Part shown: positions 56,819 through 64,000 of the stretch, one piece after another
Position numbering within the stretch: the first letter of the stretch is position 1
Layout: each line of letters opens with the position of its first letter
Origin: Flavobacteriales bacterium
GTDB taxonomy: Bacteria; Bacteroidota; Bacteroidia; Flavobacteriales_F; PHOS-HE28
DNA: 64,000 bases
Reading direction: 5' to 3'
Assembly: GCA_020635695.1 (NCBI GenBank)
Contig: JACJZH010000005.1
Coordinates: forward strand, 62,001-126,000
Notes under the pieces: generated by a model
Databases searched by the model: none
The model's input: only the letters and a program-made list of their open reading frames with translations
Told to the model about the DNA's origin: nothing
Translations under genes and position numbers: made by a program

Positions 56819-57766
56819 TTATGCGATGATGAAATGACTGCTGATGGACTCGTGGTTGCGCACCCGCTTGATCACGTCGGCGAATAGCTGGGCCACGGAG
56901 AGCTGCTGGATCTTGGTGGTGAGCGCCTTCTTCTCGTCGCTCATCGGGATCGTGTCGGTGACGATCAGTTCGGTGAGGGCCGACGCCTCGATACGCTGGC
57001 AGGCCTCCCCGCTCAGCACCGCATGCGTGCACATGGCCCGGACGCTGGTGGCGCCGAGGTCGGCCATCATGTCGGCGGCCTTCGTCAGGGTGCCGGCCGT
57101 GTCGATCATGTCGTCCACGAGCACCACGTTCTTTCCCTTCACATCCCCGATCACCGTCATGCTCTCCACCTGGTTGGCCACCTTGCGCTGTTTGTAGCAG
57201 ATGGCCATGTCCACCCCCAGATGCTTGGCATAGGCGTTGGCCCGCTTGGTACCCCCGGTGTCCGGTGCGGCGATCACCAGGTCCTCCAGCTCCATGTCCT
57301 TGATGTGGGGGAGGAAGATGCTGCTGGCGAACAAATGGTCCACCGGCACCTCGAAGAAGCCCTGGATCTGGTCCGCGTGCAGGTCCATGGTCATGATCCG
57401 GTCCACGCCCGCCGCGGTGAACATGTTGGCCACCAATTTGGCGCCAATGCTCACCCTGGGCTTGTCCTTTCGGTCCTGCCGGGCGAACCCGAAATAGGGG
57501 ATCACCGCCACGATGCGTTTGGCGGACGCGCGCCGGGCGGCATCCACCATGAGGAGGAGCTCGAACAGGTTGTCCGTGGGCGGGAACGTGCTCTGGACGA
57601 TGAACACCAGCTCACCGCGCACCGTCTCCTCGAAGGAGGGCTGGAACTCCCCGTCGCTGAAGCGGCTCACATGGACCTCGCCGAGCCGCTCACCGGAGTA
57701 CGCAGCGATCTTCTCCGCGAGGTATCGCGTGGCTGTGCCGCTGAATATCTTGGCGCTTTCGTACAT
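56819..57766 (-). CDS. prs: Ribose-phosphate pyrophosphokinase
   Basis: Makes PRPP from ribose-5-phosphate and ATP (315 aa, the usual length). Family motifs are AKIFSGTATRYLAEKIAAYS near the start, RFSDGEFQPSFEETVRGELV, YFGFARQDRKDKPRVSIGAK and VVLVDDMIDTAGTLTKAADM (PRPP-binding loop). PRPP feeds purine, pyrimidine, His, Trp and NAD synthesis. The start at 57766 (MYESAKIF) is fixed by the TACCTTTG box 20 nt upstream; a longer open frame crosses it. It is the first gene of prs-rplY-pth. Confidence 0.97.
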   Translation of the reverse strand: MYESAKIFSGTATRYLAEKIAAYSGERLGEVHVSRFSDGEFQPSFEETVRGELVFIVQSTFPPTDNLFELLLMVDAARRASAKRIVAVIPYFGFARQDRKDKPRVSIGAKLVANMFTAAGVDRIMTMDLHADQIQGFFEVPVDHLFASSIFLPHIKDMELEDLVIAAPDTGGTKRANAYAKHLGVDMAICYKQRKVANQVESMTVIGDVKGKNVVLVDDMIDTAGTLTKAADMMADLGATSVRAMCTHAVLSGEACQRIEASALTELIVTDTIPMSDEKKALTTKIQQLSVAQLFADVIKRVRNHESISSHFIIA

Positions 57767-57786
57767 CCCCGGCGCGGAAAGGGCTG

Positions 57787-57794
57787 CAAAGGTA
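57787..57794 (-). promoter_or_regulatory. -7 box of prs-rplY-pth
   Basis: TACCTTTG on the minus strand, a full match, 20 nt before the prs ATG. A TTG occurs 16 nt further upstream. Confidence 0.6.
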
Positions 57795-57848
57795 GTAAAG
57801 AGCGGGTTATCAACGATCGTTGGTGGACCCATCCCCGGAGCATCCGCC

Positions 57849-57856
57849 TATCTTCG
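57849..57856 (+). promoter_or_regulatory. -7-like box of rnr
   Basis: TATCTTCG, 35 nt before the ATG at 57892. Confidence 0.45.
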
Positions 57857-57891
57857 CTCCGCCACTCATCCGGCCCCTCCCCCACCCCTGC

Positions 57892-60123
57892 ATGCCTCGC
57901 AAGAACAACGACCAGCACGACCCCCGTCAGATCATGGAGGACGTGCTGGCCATCGTGCGTCAGGCCGGCCGGTCCGGCATCACCTCCCAGCAGATCGCCC
58001 TTCGTCTGGGGATCAAGGACAAAGGCCGGCGCTACCTGGTCTTCGATGCCCTGGACGTCCTGCTGGAGGAGGGGCGCCTGACCAGCGGAAAGAAGGGACG
58101 GTACCACAGTCCGGATGGGGCCGGCATCCTGGCCGGGACCCTTGAGATCATCGGCAGTGGGGCGGGGTTCCTGCGCCCAGAGGAGGGTGGCCGTGACGTG
58201 TTCATCCAACAACGCGACCTGGGGCTGGCCCTTCATGGCGACCGGGTGAAGGTCAAGCTGCGGGGCGGGGGTGGCGGCAGACCGGAAGGCAAGGTGCTGG
58301 AGGTGGTGGAGCGGCGGCGCGCCTCTTACGTGGGTGTGGTACACCGGCAACAGGGGCGCCTGCTCGTGGTGATGGACGACCCGCGCATCAACAAGCCCTT
58401 CTTCGTGCCGGCAGTGGACTCTGCCAAGGCCAGGGAGGGCGACAAGGTGGTGGTGGAGCTGGGCGACTGGCGCGACCCGAGGGACCTGCCTCGCGGACGG
58501 ATCGTGGACGTGCTCGGGCGCGCGGGCGAGCACGATGTGGAGATGCACGCCATCCTGGCGGAATTCGGGCTGCCACATGACTTTCCCGAGGATGTGGTCC
58601 GGGCCGCCGGATCGATCCGGGATGACCGGGGCGGAACGGAGTACGCCAAGCGTCGTGACATGCGGGAAGTTCCGACGCTGACCATCGACCCGGAGGACGC
58701 GAAGGACCTGGACGACGCGCTCAGCATCCGGCAGCTGGACAACGGCCTGTGGGAAGTGGGCGTACACATCGCGGACGTGTCACACTATGTGAAGCCCGGC
58801 TCCCGCGTGGACCAGGAGGCCGTTTCCCGCGCCACGTCGGTGTACCTGGTGGACCGCGTGGTGCCCATGCTTCCGGAGCGGCTCAGCAACGACCTCTGCT
58901 CGCTCAATGCCGATGAGGACAAGCTGACGTTCTCGGCCATCTTCCACCTGGATGAGCAGGCCCGCATCAAGGACGAATGGTTCGGACGCACGGTGATCCG
59001 CTCCCGGAGACGGTTCGCCTATGCGGAGGCCAAGGAGGCCATCGATGGGGCCAAGGGCGCCCTCAGCGACGAGGTACGTGCCCTGCACGCCCTGGCCCGG
59101 GTGCTGCGGAAGGACCGGCTTTCGAAGGGCGCCCTGGAGATCGTGACCACCGAGATGAAGTTCCGCCTGGACGAGCAGGGGAAGCCGCTGGAGGTCTACG
59201 AGAAGATCATGAACGAGGCCAACTGGCTGATCGAGGAGTTCATGCTGCTGGCCAACAAGCGTGTGGCCACCTGGGTTGCCGGGTTGAAAAAAGGGGGTGC
59301 CCATCCGTTCGTGTACCGGGTGCACGACCAGCCCGACAAGGAGCGGATCGCCCAGTTGAGGGCCCTGGCGAAGAGCTTCGGCCATTCCCTGGTGAGCAAG
59401 AAGGAGGAGGACCTGCCACACGCCATCAACCGGCTGCTGCGGGAGGTGCGCGGCACCGAGGAGGAGGGGCTGCTCACCCAGGTGGTCGTGCGCTCCATGG
59501 CCAAGGCGGTGTACACCACCGAGAACATCGGGCACTACGGGCTCTCATTCCCGTACTACACCCACTTCACCTCCCCCATCCGCCGCTACCCGGACCTGAT
59601 GGTTCACCGGGCCCTGGCGCACTACCTGGATGGTGGCGCGCCGCTGGACCGGGAGCGGATGGACGTGTTGTGCAAGCACAGCTCGAACATGGAGAAGATG
59701 GCCTCGGACGCGGAGCGGGCCAGCATCCGGTACAAGCAGGCGGAATTCCTCCTGGAGCGGCTGGGCGAGAGCTTTGCCGGCACCATTTCCGGAATAACGG
59801 CCTGGGGGGTGTACGTGCAGTTGAACGAGAACCATTGCGAAGGCATGATCCCTCTTCGGGACATGCCCGGGGACCATTACCGGTTCGAGGAGGAGAAATA
59901 CCAGCTGGTGGGCCAGCGCAGTGGCAGGGTGTTCCGGTTGGGCGATGAACTGGAGGTCACCGTCCGTTCCGTGGACATGGAACGACGTACGGTGGACCTG
60001 TTGCCCAAGGAGGATGCCGCGCAAGCGCGGGAAAGGAAGGCCCGCACGGCGTCAAGCAGAAGACAGGAGGCCTCCAAGCGCGAGCACAAGCGCCGGGCCC
60101 AGGGAAAAAGAAAGAAGCGGTAG
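57892..60123 (+). CDS. rnr: Ribonuclease R
   Basis: A processive 3'-5' exoribonuclease of the RNB family that degrades structured RNA (743 aa). The N-terminal helix-turn-helix/cold-shock region (~1-230) holds GITSQQIALRLGIKDKGRRY. The RNB catalytic core has TIDPEDAKDLDDALS (Mg2+ acids) and HIADVSHYVKPGS, then YTHFTSPIRRYPDLMVHRAL. A C-terminal S1 domain (GTISGITAWGVYVQLNENHC) and a Lys/Arg-rich tail follow. The ATG at 57892 is preferred over an upstream in-frame start that crosses the TATCTTCG box. Confidence 0.97.
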   Translation: MPRKNNDQHDPRQIMEDVLAIVRQAGRSGITSQQIALRLGIKDKGRRYLVFDALDVLLEEGRLTSGKKGRYHSPDGAGILAGTLEIIGSGAGFLRPEEGGRDVFIQQRDLGLALHGDRVKVKLRGGGGGRPEGKVLEVVERRRASYVGVVHRQQGRLLVVMDDPRINKPFFVPAVDSAKAREGDKVVVELGDWRDPRDLPRGRIVDVLGRAGEHDVEMHAILAEFGLPHDFPEDVVRAAGSIRDDRGGTEYAKRRDMREVPTLTIDPEDAKDLDDALSIRQLDNGLWEVGVHIADVSHYVKPGSRVDQEAVSRATSVYLVDRVVPMLPERLSNDLCSLNADEDKLTFSAIFHLDEQARIKDEWFGRTVIRSRRRFAYAEAKEAIDGAKGALSDEVRALHALARVLRKDRLSKGALEIVTTEMKFRLDEQGKPLEVYEKIMNEANWLIEEFMLLANKRVATWVAGLKKGGAHPFVYRVHDQPDKERIAQLRALAKSFGHSLVSKKEEDLPHAINRLLREVRGTEEEGLLTQVVVRSMAKAVYTTENIGHYGLSFPYYTHFTSPIRRYPDLMVHRALAHYLDGGAPLDRERMDVLCKHSSNMEKMASDAERASIRYKQAEFLLERLGESFAGTISGITAWGVYVQLNENHCEGMIPLRDMPGDHYRFEEEKYQLVGQRSGRVFRLGDELEVTVRSVDMERRTVDLLPKEDAAQARERKARTASSRRQEASKREHKRRAQGKRKKR

Positions 60124-60134
60124 CCGCCGGCCGC

Positions 60135-60890
60135 TCAGACCAGGTTGAGACGACGCGCCAGCTCATCGCGATAGGACCCTCCTATCGGGATGATCTTCTT
60201 GTCGTTCTCCAGGATCAGGTTGGGCTGCTCAATGGCCAGGATCTTGTCCAGCCGAACGATGAAGGACCGGTGTACACGCAGGAACTCGTTGTCGGGCAGC
60301 TTGGCCTCGATGTCCTTCATGGTGCTGTGCACCGTGTACCGTGTGTTCAACGTGTTGATCACCACATAGTCCTTCAGCGCCTCGATGAAGTAGATGTCGC
60401 CCAACCGAAGCTTCACCAGCCGTGAATTGCTCTTCACGAACATGATGTCGCTCGCGTTCTCCTTGTTCTCGGCAAGGGAATAGAGCAGGTCCCGCTCCTT
60501 CAGCACCTCCAGCTCCTTCTTGTGCTTGTAGAGCGCCATCTCGATCGACGTGTGGATGTCGATCTCCTTGAACGGCTTGATGATGTACCCATAGGGCTGG
60601 GTGACCTTGGCCTTGTTCAACGTGCTCTCGTCCGCATAAGCGGTCAGGAAGATGACGGGAATGTTCGTCTCTGAGCGGATCTGTGTGGCCGCTTCGATCC
60701 CGTTCATCTCGCCCTTGAGCATGATGTCCATGAGGATGATGTCCGGTTCGGACTCCAGGGCAAGCGCAACGGCTTGTTCCCCCGAGGAAGCGGCGCCCAC
60801 CACATGGTAGCCGAGCTTCTTGAGACTGTGCTGGATGTCCTTGCTGACGATGCTCTCGTCCTCCACCACCAGAACGTTCGTCTGCGCCAT
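60135..60890 (-). CDS. LytTR-family response regulator
   Basis: A 251-residue two-component regulator. The receiver domain has the acidic pocket at E10-D11 (VLVVEDESIV), the phosphoacceptor D55 (IILMDIMLKG) and K105 (YGYIIKPFKE). The C-terminal LytTR domain (about 150-251) binds DNA, with DIYFIEALKDYVVINTLNTR and RVHRSFIVRLDKI. It follows the histidine kinase gene by 10 nt, and a TACCTTTG box inside the end of the kinase gene, 24 nt before its ATG, may give it an extra promoter. The output is probably transcriptional control of envelope or metabolism genes; the targets are unknown. Confidence 0.94.
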   Translation of the reverse strand: MAQTNVLVVEDESIVSKDIQHSLKKLGYHVVGAASSGEQAVALALESEPDIILMDIMLKGEMNGIEAATQIRSETNIPVIFLTAYADESTLNKAKVTQPYGYIIKPFKEIDIHTSIEMALYKHKKELEVLKERDLLYSLAENKENASDIMFVKSNSRLVKLRLGDIYFIEALKDYVVINTLNTRYTVHSTMKDIEAKLPDNEFLRVHRSFIVRLDKILAIEQPNLILENDKKIIPIGGSYRDELARRLNLV

Positions 60891-60900
60891 CGTCGGTGCT

Positions 60901-63114
60901 CTAATTGGACCGTTCAAAGGTAATCAAATACCCCGCCCCGGGGCCAGGTGTGCGCTCGAGGGAGCCGTCCAGTTGGTCGACCAGGGTGGATACCAACTGA
61001 AGGCCCAGATTGGCATCGCGTTCAAGGTCGAAGTCCTCGGCCATCCCCACGCCATCATCCCGGACCATCAACCCAATGGTGTCGTCCTTCAAGGAGAGCG
61101 CGATCGTGATGGTCCCCTCTCCCGTGGTCTGGAAGGCGTGCTTGAGCGCGTTGCTGATCAGCTCATTGAGGATCAACCCGCAAGGAATGGCCTGGTCAAG
61201 CCCCAGGTCCACCGGCCTCAGGTCCATTTCCAGGGCGACCCGTCCATGCAGGCTATGGCTCATCAGCAGGTTGCGGGCCAGTCCGTCGATGTACTCGGAC
61301 AGGTCGAGCCCGCTGAAGTTCTTGTTCTGATAGAGGCTTTCGTGAATGAAGGCCATGGAGCGGATGCGATCCTGGCTGTCATGGAGCAGCTGCTGGACCG
61401 CGGGGTCCTCACCCACATAGGCCTTCTGGAGGTTCAGGATGCTGCTGATGATCTGCAGGTTGTTCTTCACGCGGTGGTGTACCTCCTTGAGCAGCACCTC
61501 CTTCTCGTGCAGGCTTTCCAGGAGCCGCTCCCCGGCCTCCTTCTTCGTGGTGATCTCATGACCGATGCCGAACACCTCCTCGACCCCGCCATCAGGACCC
61601 AGGACAGGGCTCAGGAAGATCTCGTTGCAGACCCGCAGTCCCTGCTGGTCCATGCGATCGGTCTCGAACCGGACCGCCTTGCCATGGAAGGCCTCCTCGT
61701 ATTTGGCCTTCCAGAACTCGTGGTACTCCGGTTCGGCGAACTCCCTCCTCGGACGCTCCTGGTCGGTGTTGATCTCGGGCCGCTTTCCGTACAGCCGGAA
61801 CACCATGTCGGAGTAGCCCGTGTTGAACGAGGTGAGCGCGATCCGACGGTCCACCGTCCAGAACATATGCTCCCGGCTCTTGAACAGCGCGCTCAATTTG
61901 GCCGACCGCCTTTCAGCCTCCGCCCGGGCCTGTTCGACCAGGGTGATGTCCCGAAAGATGCTCCTGGTGGCCACCACCCTTCCGTTCTTGAGCCGGACAC
62001 CCGAAGTGCCCTCCAGACGGACCTTCCGGCCATCCTTGGCCCTGAACACGGTATGGATCATTCCAATGGACCTTCCGTCCAACAGGTCGTTCATGATCCG
62101 CCTGCAATGTTCCTCTTCGGCGGGGTCCAGGACATCCCAGAGCGTCAAGGACCTCAACTCCTCGTCCGAGTACCCCATTGCTTGCTTCCATGCCCGGTTC
62201 ACGTAGTGGAAACGACCATCGGGGTCCACGCTCTGGATCAGGTCCGTGGCATTCTCGAAAAGGTCCCTGTAACGTTCCTCGCTTTCGGACAGGGCTTCAC
62301 GGTCACGTTTGGCAGCGGTCACATCCCGGGATACACCCATGGAGCCCACGAGGTCTCCACTCGCGTCGTACTGGCGGGAAGCAGCGAGGAACACGGTGAA
62401 GGTGTTCCCGTCACGATCCACGTTCTCGATCTCCCCGGCAAATGCCCCGTGGCGGTCCAGCTCCTGCTGCATGTGCTCGTACACGCTCTGCTCAGCGTAC
62501 AGCATGCTCGAATGCCTGCCCAGCACCTCGGCCGCCTCCCATCCGAAGCGCAGCACGGCCGCTGGATTGAACTCCGTGATGCAACCCTCCTGATCGACCG
62601 CGATGATCATGTCCAAGGAGCTGTCCACCAAGCTCCTGGCAAATCGTTCGGCCCGCTGAAGGGCCTTCTGCGTCCTCCGGTGTTCCTTGATCTCCGAACG
62701 CAGCAGACGATTCACCTCCTCGGCGATGTGGGACCGCATGCCCTCCGCCACATGCTCTTCCGGGTCCAGGCCTACCCGAACGACGCGGACAAGGGTGCCC
62801 TGACCTTTTGGTACGGACCCGCACTCGATGAACACCTCCATCGGTTCACGGTCAGCTACGCGCATCTGCACCGGAAATGCCCCTGCGCCGGCAAGGTCCC
62901 GGACCAACGAGCTCATCCCCGTCCACTCCCTTCCAGCCATGCGGGCCAACGGACCTTCCTCCGGCAGGCTCTGAACATCAAGGAGTTCGCACATGGCCTT
63001 GTTGCACGAACAAGCCCCGGCAGGCGACACATGGATCAATGGCAGTGGAAATGCCTCCAACAGGCCGGCCATGGTATCGGAGACCCCGTTATCCACACCC
63101 TCCTCTCCCATCAT
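60901..63114 (-). CDS. Soluble multi-PAS histidine kinase (HisKA_2 type)
   Basis: A 737-residue kinase without transmembrane helices, so it senses internal signals. A diverged PAS-like N-terminus (~15-115) is followed by three PAS domains (~158-270, ~278-395 and ~405-525). The dimerisation region has LLKEVHHRVKNNLQIISSIL (H546/H547), the HisKA_2 form typical of kinases paired with LytTR or PAS-type regulators. The HATPase domain has ELISNALKHAF and DDGVGMAEDF near the end. It forms a pair with the LytTR regulator downstream. A TAGCTTCG box lies 4 nt before the ATG. Confidence 0.9.
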   Translation of the reverse strand: MMGEEGVDNGVSDTMAGLLEAFPLPLIHVSPAGACSCNKAMCELLDVQSLPEEGPLARMAGREWTGMSSLVRDLAGAGAFPVQMRVADREPMEVFIECGSVPKGQGTLVRVVRVGLDPEEHVAEGMRSHIAEEVNRLLRSEIKEHRRTQKALQRAERFARSLVDSSLDMIIAVDQEGCITEFNPAAVLRFGWEAAEVLGRHSSMLYAEQSVYEHMQQELDRHGAFAGEIENVDRDGNTFTVFLAASRQYDASGDLVGSMGVSRDVTAAKRDREALSESEERYRDLFENATDLIQSVDPDGRFHYVNRAWKQAMGYSDEELRSLTLWDVLDPAEEEHCRRIMNDLLDGRSIGMIHTVFRAKDGRKVRLEGTSGVRLKNGRVVATRSIFRDITLVEQARAEAERRSAKLSALFKSREHMFWTVDRRIALTSFNTGYSDMVFRLYGKRPEINTDQERPRREFAEPEYHEFWKAKYEEAFHGKAVRFETDRMDQQGLRVCNEIFLSPVLGPDGGVEEVFGIGHEITTKKEAGERLLESLHEKEVLLKEVHHRVKNNLQIISSILNLQKAYVGEDPAVQQLLHDSQDRIRSMAFIHESLYQNKNFSGLDLSEYIDGLARNLLMSHSLHGRVALEMDLRPVDLGLDQAIPCGLILNELISNALKHAFQTTGEGTITIALSLKDDTIGLMVRDDGVGMAEDFDLERDANLGLQLVSTLVDQLDGSLERTPGPGAGYLITFERSN
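60915..60922 (-). promoter_or_regulatory. Internal -7 box ahead of the LytTR regulator gene
   Basis: TACCTTTG on the minus strand, a full match, within the last 22 nt of the kinase gene and 24 nt before the regulator ATG at 60890. It would allow kinase-independent expression of the regulator. Confidence 0.5.
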
Positions 63115-63118
63115 GCCC

Positions 63119-63126
63119 CGAAGCTA
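63119..63126 (-). promoter_or_regulatory. -7-like box of the kinase-regulator operon
   Basis: TAGCTTCG on the minus strand, 4 nt before the kinase ATG at 63114. Confidence 0.45.
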
Positions 63127-63160
63127 CGGCAGGGTCATGCTCCTTCTGTGGTCGAACGCA

Positions 63161-64000
63161 TCAGTCCGCTTCGTCCCCCGGCCGATAGGGAGGTGGCACC
63201 CGTTCCCCGTCGATCTTCATTTCGGCTCCGTCCTTGTACCGGATCACCATCGCCACATTGCCGTTCAGATCATACCAGGTCCAATCGCCTTGTTCAAGGC
63301 CCATGGTGTACCGACCATCCAACCGGAGCAGACCGTTCGGCCAGTACCACCGATGCCGACCATGTGGCTCACCTCCGATGTAGGATCCCAGGAACTGCGT
63401 TCGGCCGCTCTCATACTCCGCTTTCCACTCCCCGTCCTTGGCACCATCACGGTATGCACCCCGCTCGGTGTGGTCACCCACCTGGTAGGTCCACTCCCCT
63501 TCCCGAAGGCCATCGATGAATTCCCCCTGGACGATCACACCACCCTCTTCATCGTACTCCACGGAAGGACCATCCTCCCTGCCCTTGCGGTATCGCTCCT
63601 CCCGGTGCAGTGGTCCGGACTCATAGTACCATCGCCAACTCCCCTGGGGTTTCCCCAGCGCATAGGTGCCCTTCTGCTCCACTTTTCCACTCCGGAAGTA
63701 GTAGGTCCACTCCCCTTCGCGCACACCCTGCTCGTAGCTCCCTTCCGCACGCTTCTCACCGGAGGGATGATACTCCACCCAAGGGCCGTCCAGCATCCCG
63801 AGCTCATTGACCCCCCCCTCGCTCAACAGCACGCCATCCCGATAGATCTTGGCACCGACCGCCTCTCCCTGCCGATCGAACTCCCGGAACAGTCCCTCCT
63901 TCCGTCCGGCTCGGGAATAACTGCCCGTGGAGGCCACCTGACCATTCGGGTGGTATGTGTTCCGGATGTCCAACATCATGGACTCGGGAGCGTCCGCATC
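63161..64000 (-). CDS. YwqK/MORN-repeat protein, 5' end missing at window edge
   Basis: At least 280 residues. The frame is open to the last base of the window, so the N-terminus and any signal peptide lie outside (an internal ATG pair is at 63974-63979). The visible part is a string of ~22-residue repeats of the YwqK/MORN type: YHPNGQVASTGSYSRAGRKE, YFRSGKVEQKGTYALGKPQG, YYESGPLHREERYRKGREDG, YWPNGLLRLDGRYTMGLEQG. In Bacteroidota such proteins are often exported and of unknown function; YwqK itself is part of a Bacillus antitoxin locus, which need not apply here. It is upstream of the kinase operon on the same strand. Confidence 0.85.
   Translation of the reverse strand, partial: DADAPESMMLDIRNTYHPNGQVASTGSYSRAGRKEGLFREFDRQGEAVGAKIYRDGVLLSEGGVNELGMLDGPWVEYHPSGEKRAEGSYEQGVREGEWTYYFRSGKVEQKGTYALGKPQGSWRWYYESGPLHREERYRKGREDGPSVEYDEEGGVIVQGEFIDGLREGEWTYQVGDHTERGAYRDGAKDGEWKAEYESGRTQFLGSYIGGEPHGRHRWYWPNGLLRLDGRYTMGLEQGDWTWYDLNGNVAMVIRYKDGAEMKIDGERVPPPYRPGDEAD

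Noticed and set aside
57767..57832. Longer prs with 22 extra N-terminal residues
   Set aside because: The extension crosses a full TAnnTTTG box, and the shorter form has the standard 315-residue length.
60820..63519. Long open frame antisense to the histidine kinase, ~900 codons
   Set aside because: It is exactly opposite a gene with full domain motifs and has low-complexity, His/Leu/Gly-rich composition typical of shadow frames in GC-rich DNA.

Overview
The window is a GC-rich, gene-dense stretch of a Bacteroidota chromosome, most like a Flavobacteriales-type lineage. The evidence is a GldH gliding lipoprotein, two PKD-domain surface proteins with type IX secretion (T9SS) C-terminal sorting domains, an IPExxxVDY-family protein, exported TonB_C proteins, and the Bacteroidota promoter box TAnnTTTG with its relaxed form TAnCTTYG upstream of many genes. 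Shine-Dalgarno sequences are mostly absent. I see no prophage, CRISPR array, insertion sequence or rRNA. Both window edges cut genes: a large membrane protein (left, minus strand) and a YwqK/MORN-repeat protein (right, minus strand).

Layout. 1-8.9 kb (minus strand): a multi-spanning membrane protein, the 3-oxoacid CoA-transferase pair scoAB, penicillin-binding protein 1A with an unusual Cys cluster, GldH, RicT/YaaT, and the DNA polymerase III delta' subunit. Two palindromic octamer-repeat elements flank the delta' gene. 9-23 kb (mostly plus): pgk, two GNAT acetyltransferases, exported and TonB_C proteins, a VOC protein, an MDR oxidoreductase, DUF2490, two DinB/DUF1572-like proteins, small membrane proteins, a SIMPL protein, an LRR protein and a DUF4386 protein. 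23.5-31 kb: exported proteins, a cold-shock-domain protein, CvpA, an exported cyclophilin overlapping pheS, and a geranylgeranyl-reductase-like flavoprotein. 31-41 kb: a methyltransferase, pyk, rnc, the fabF/acpP fatty-acid genes, a nitroreductase, purN, marC, rnhA, a stand-alone biotinyl carrier protein and a PfkB sugar kinase.

41-49 kb is the surface-protein region: tRNA-Asn with its own promoter and terminator, a 997-residue protein of ten PKD modules with near-identical internal duplications, a GT32-type glycosyltransferase, two tandem short SSBs, and an operon of an ECF sigma factor, a membrane-anchored anti-sigma/barrel-like protein and a second PKD-T9SS protein. 49.4-55 kb holds a universal stress protein, a YfiR-TPR-HAMP/SpoIIE phosphatase operon (the strongest candidate for an undescribed signalling system) and an M28 peptidase. 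55-64 kb has ferritin, the prs-rplY-pth operon, rnr, and a soluble multi-PAS HisKA_2 kinase with a LytTR response regulator.

A window-wide pattern is the position of the -7-like box. In about sixteen genes it lies only 4-7 nt before the start codon, which suggests leaderless or near-leaderless transcripts. Many neighbouring genes overlap by ATGA, GTGA or TGATG, which suggests translational coupling.
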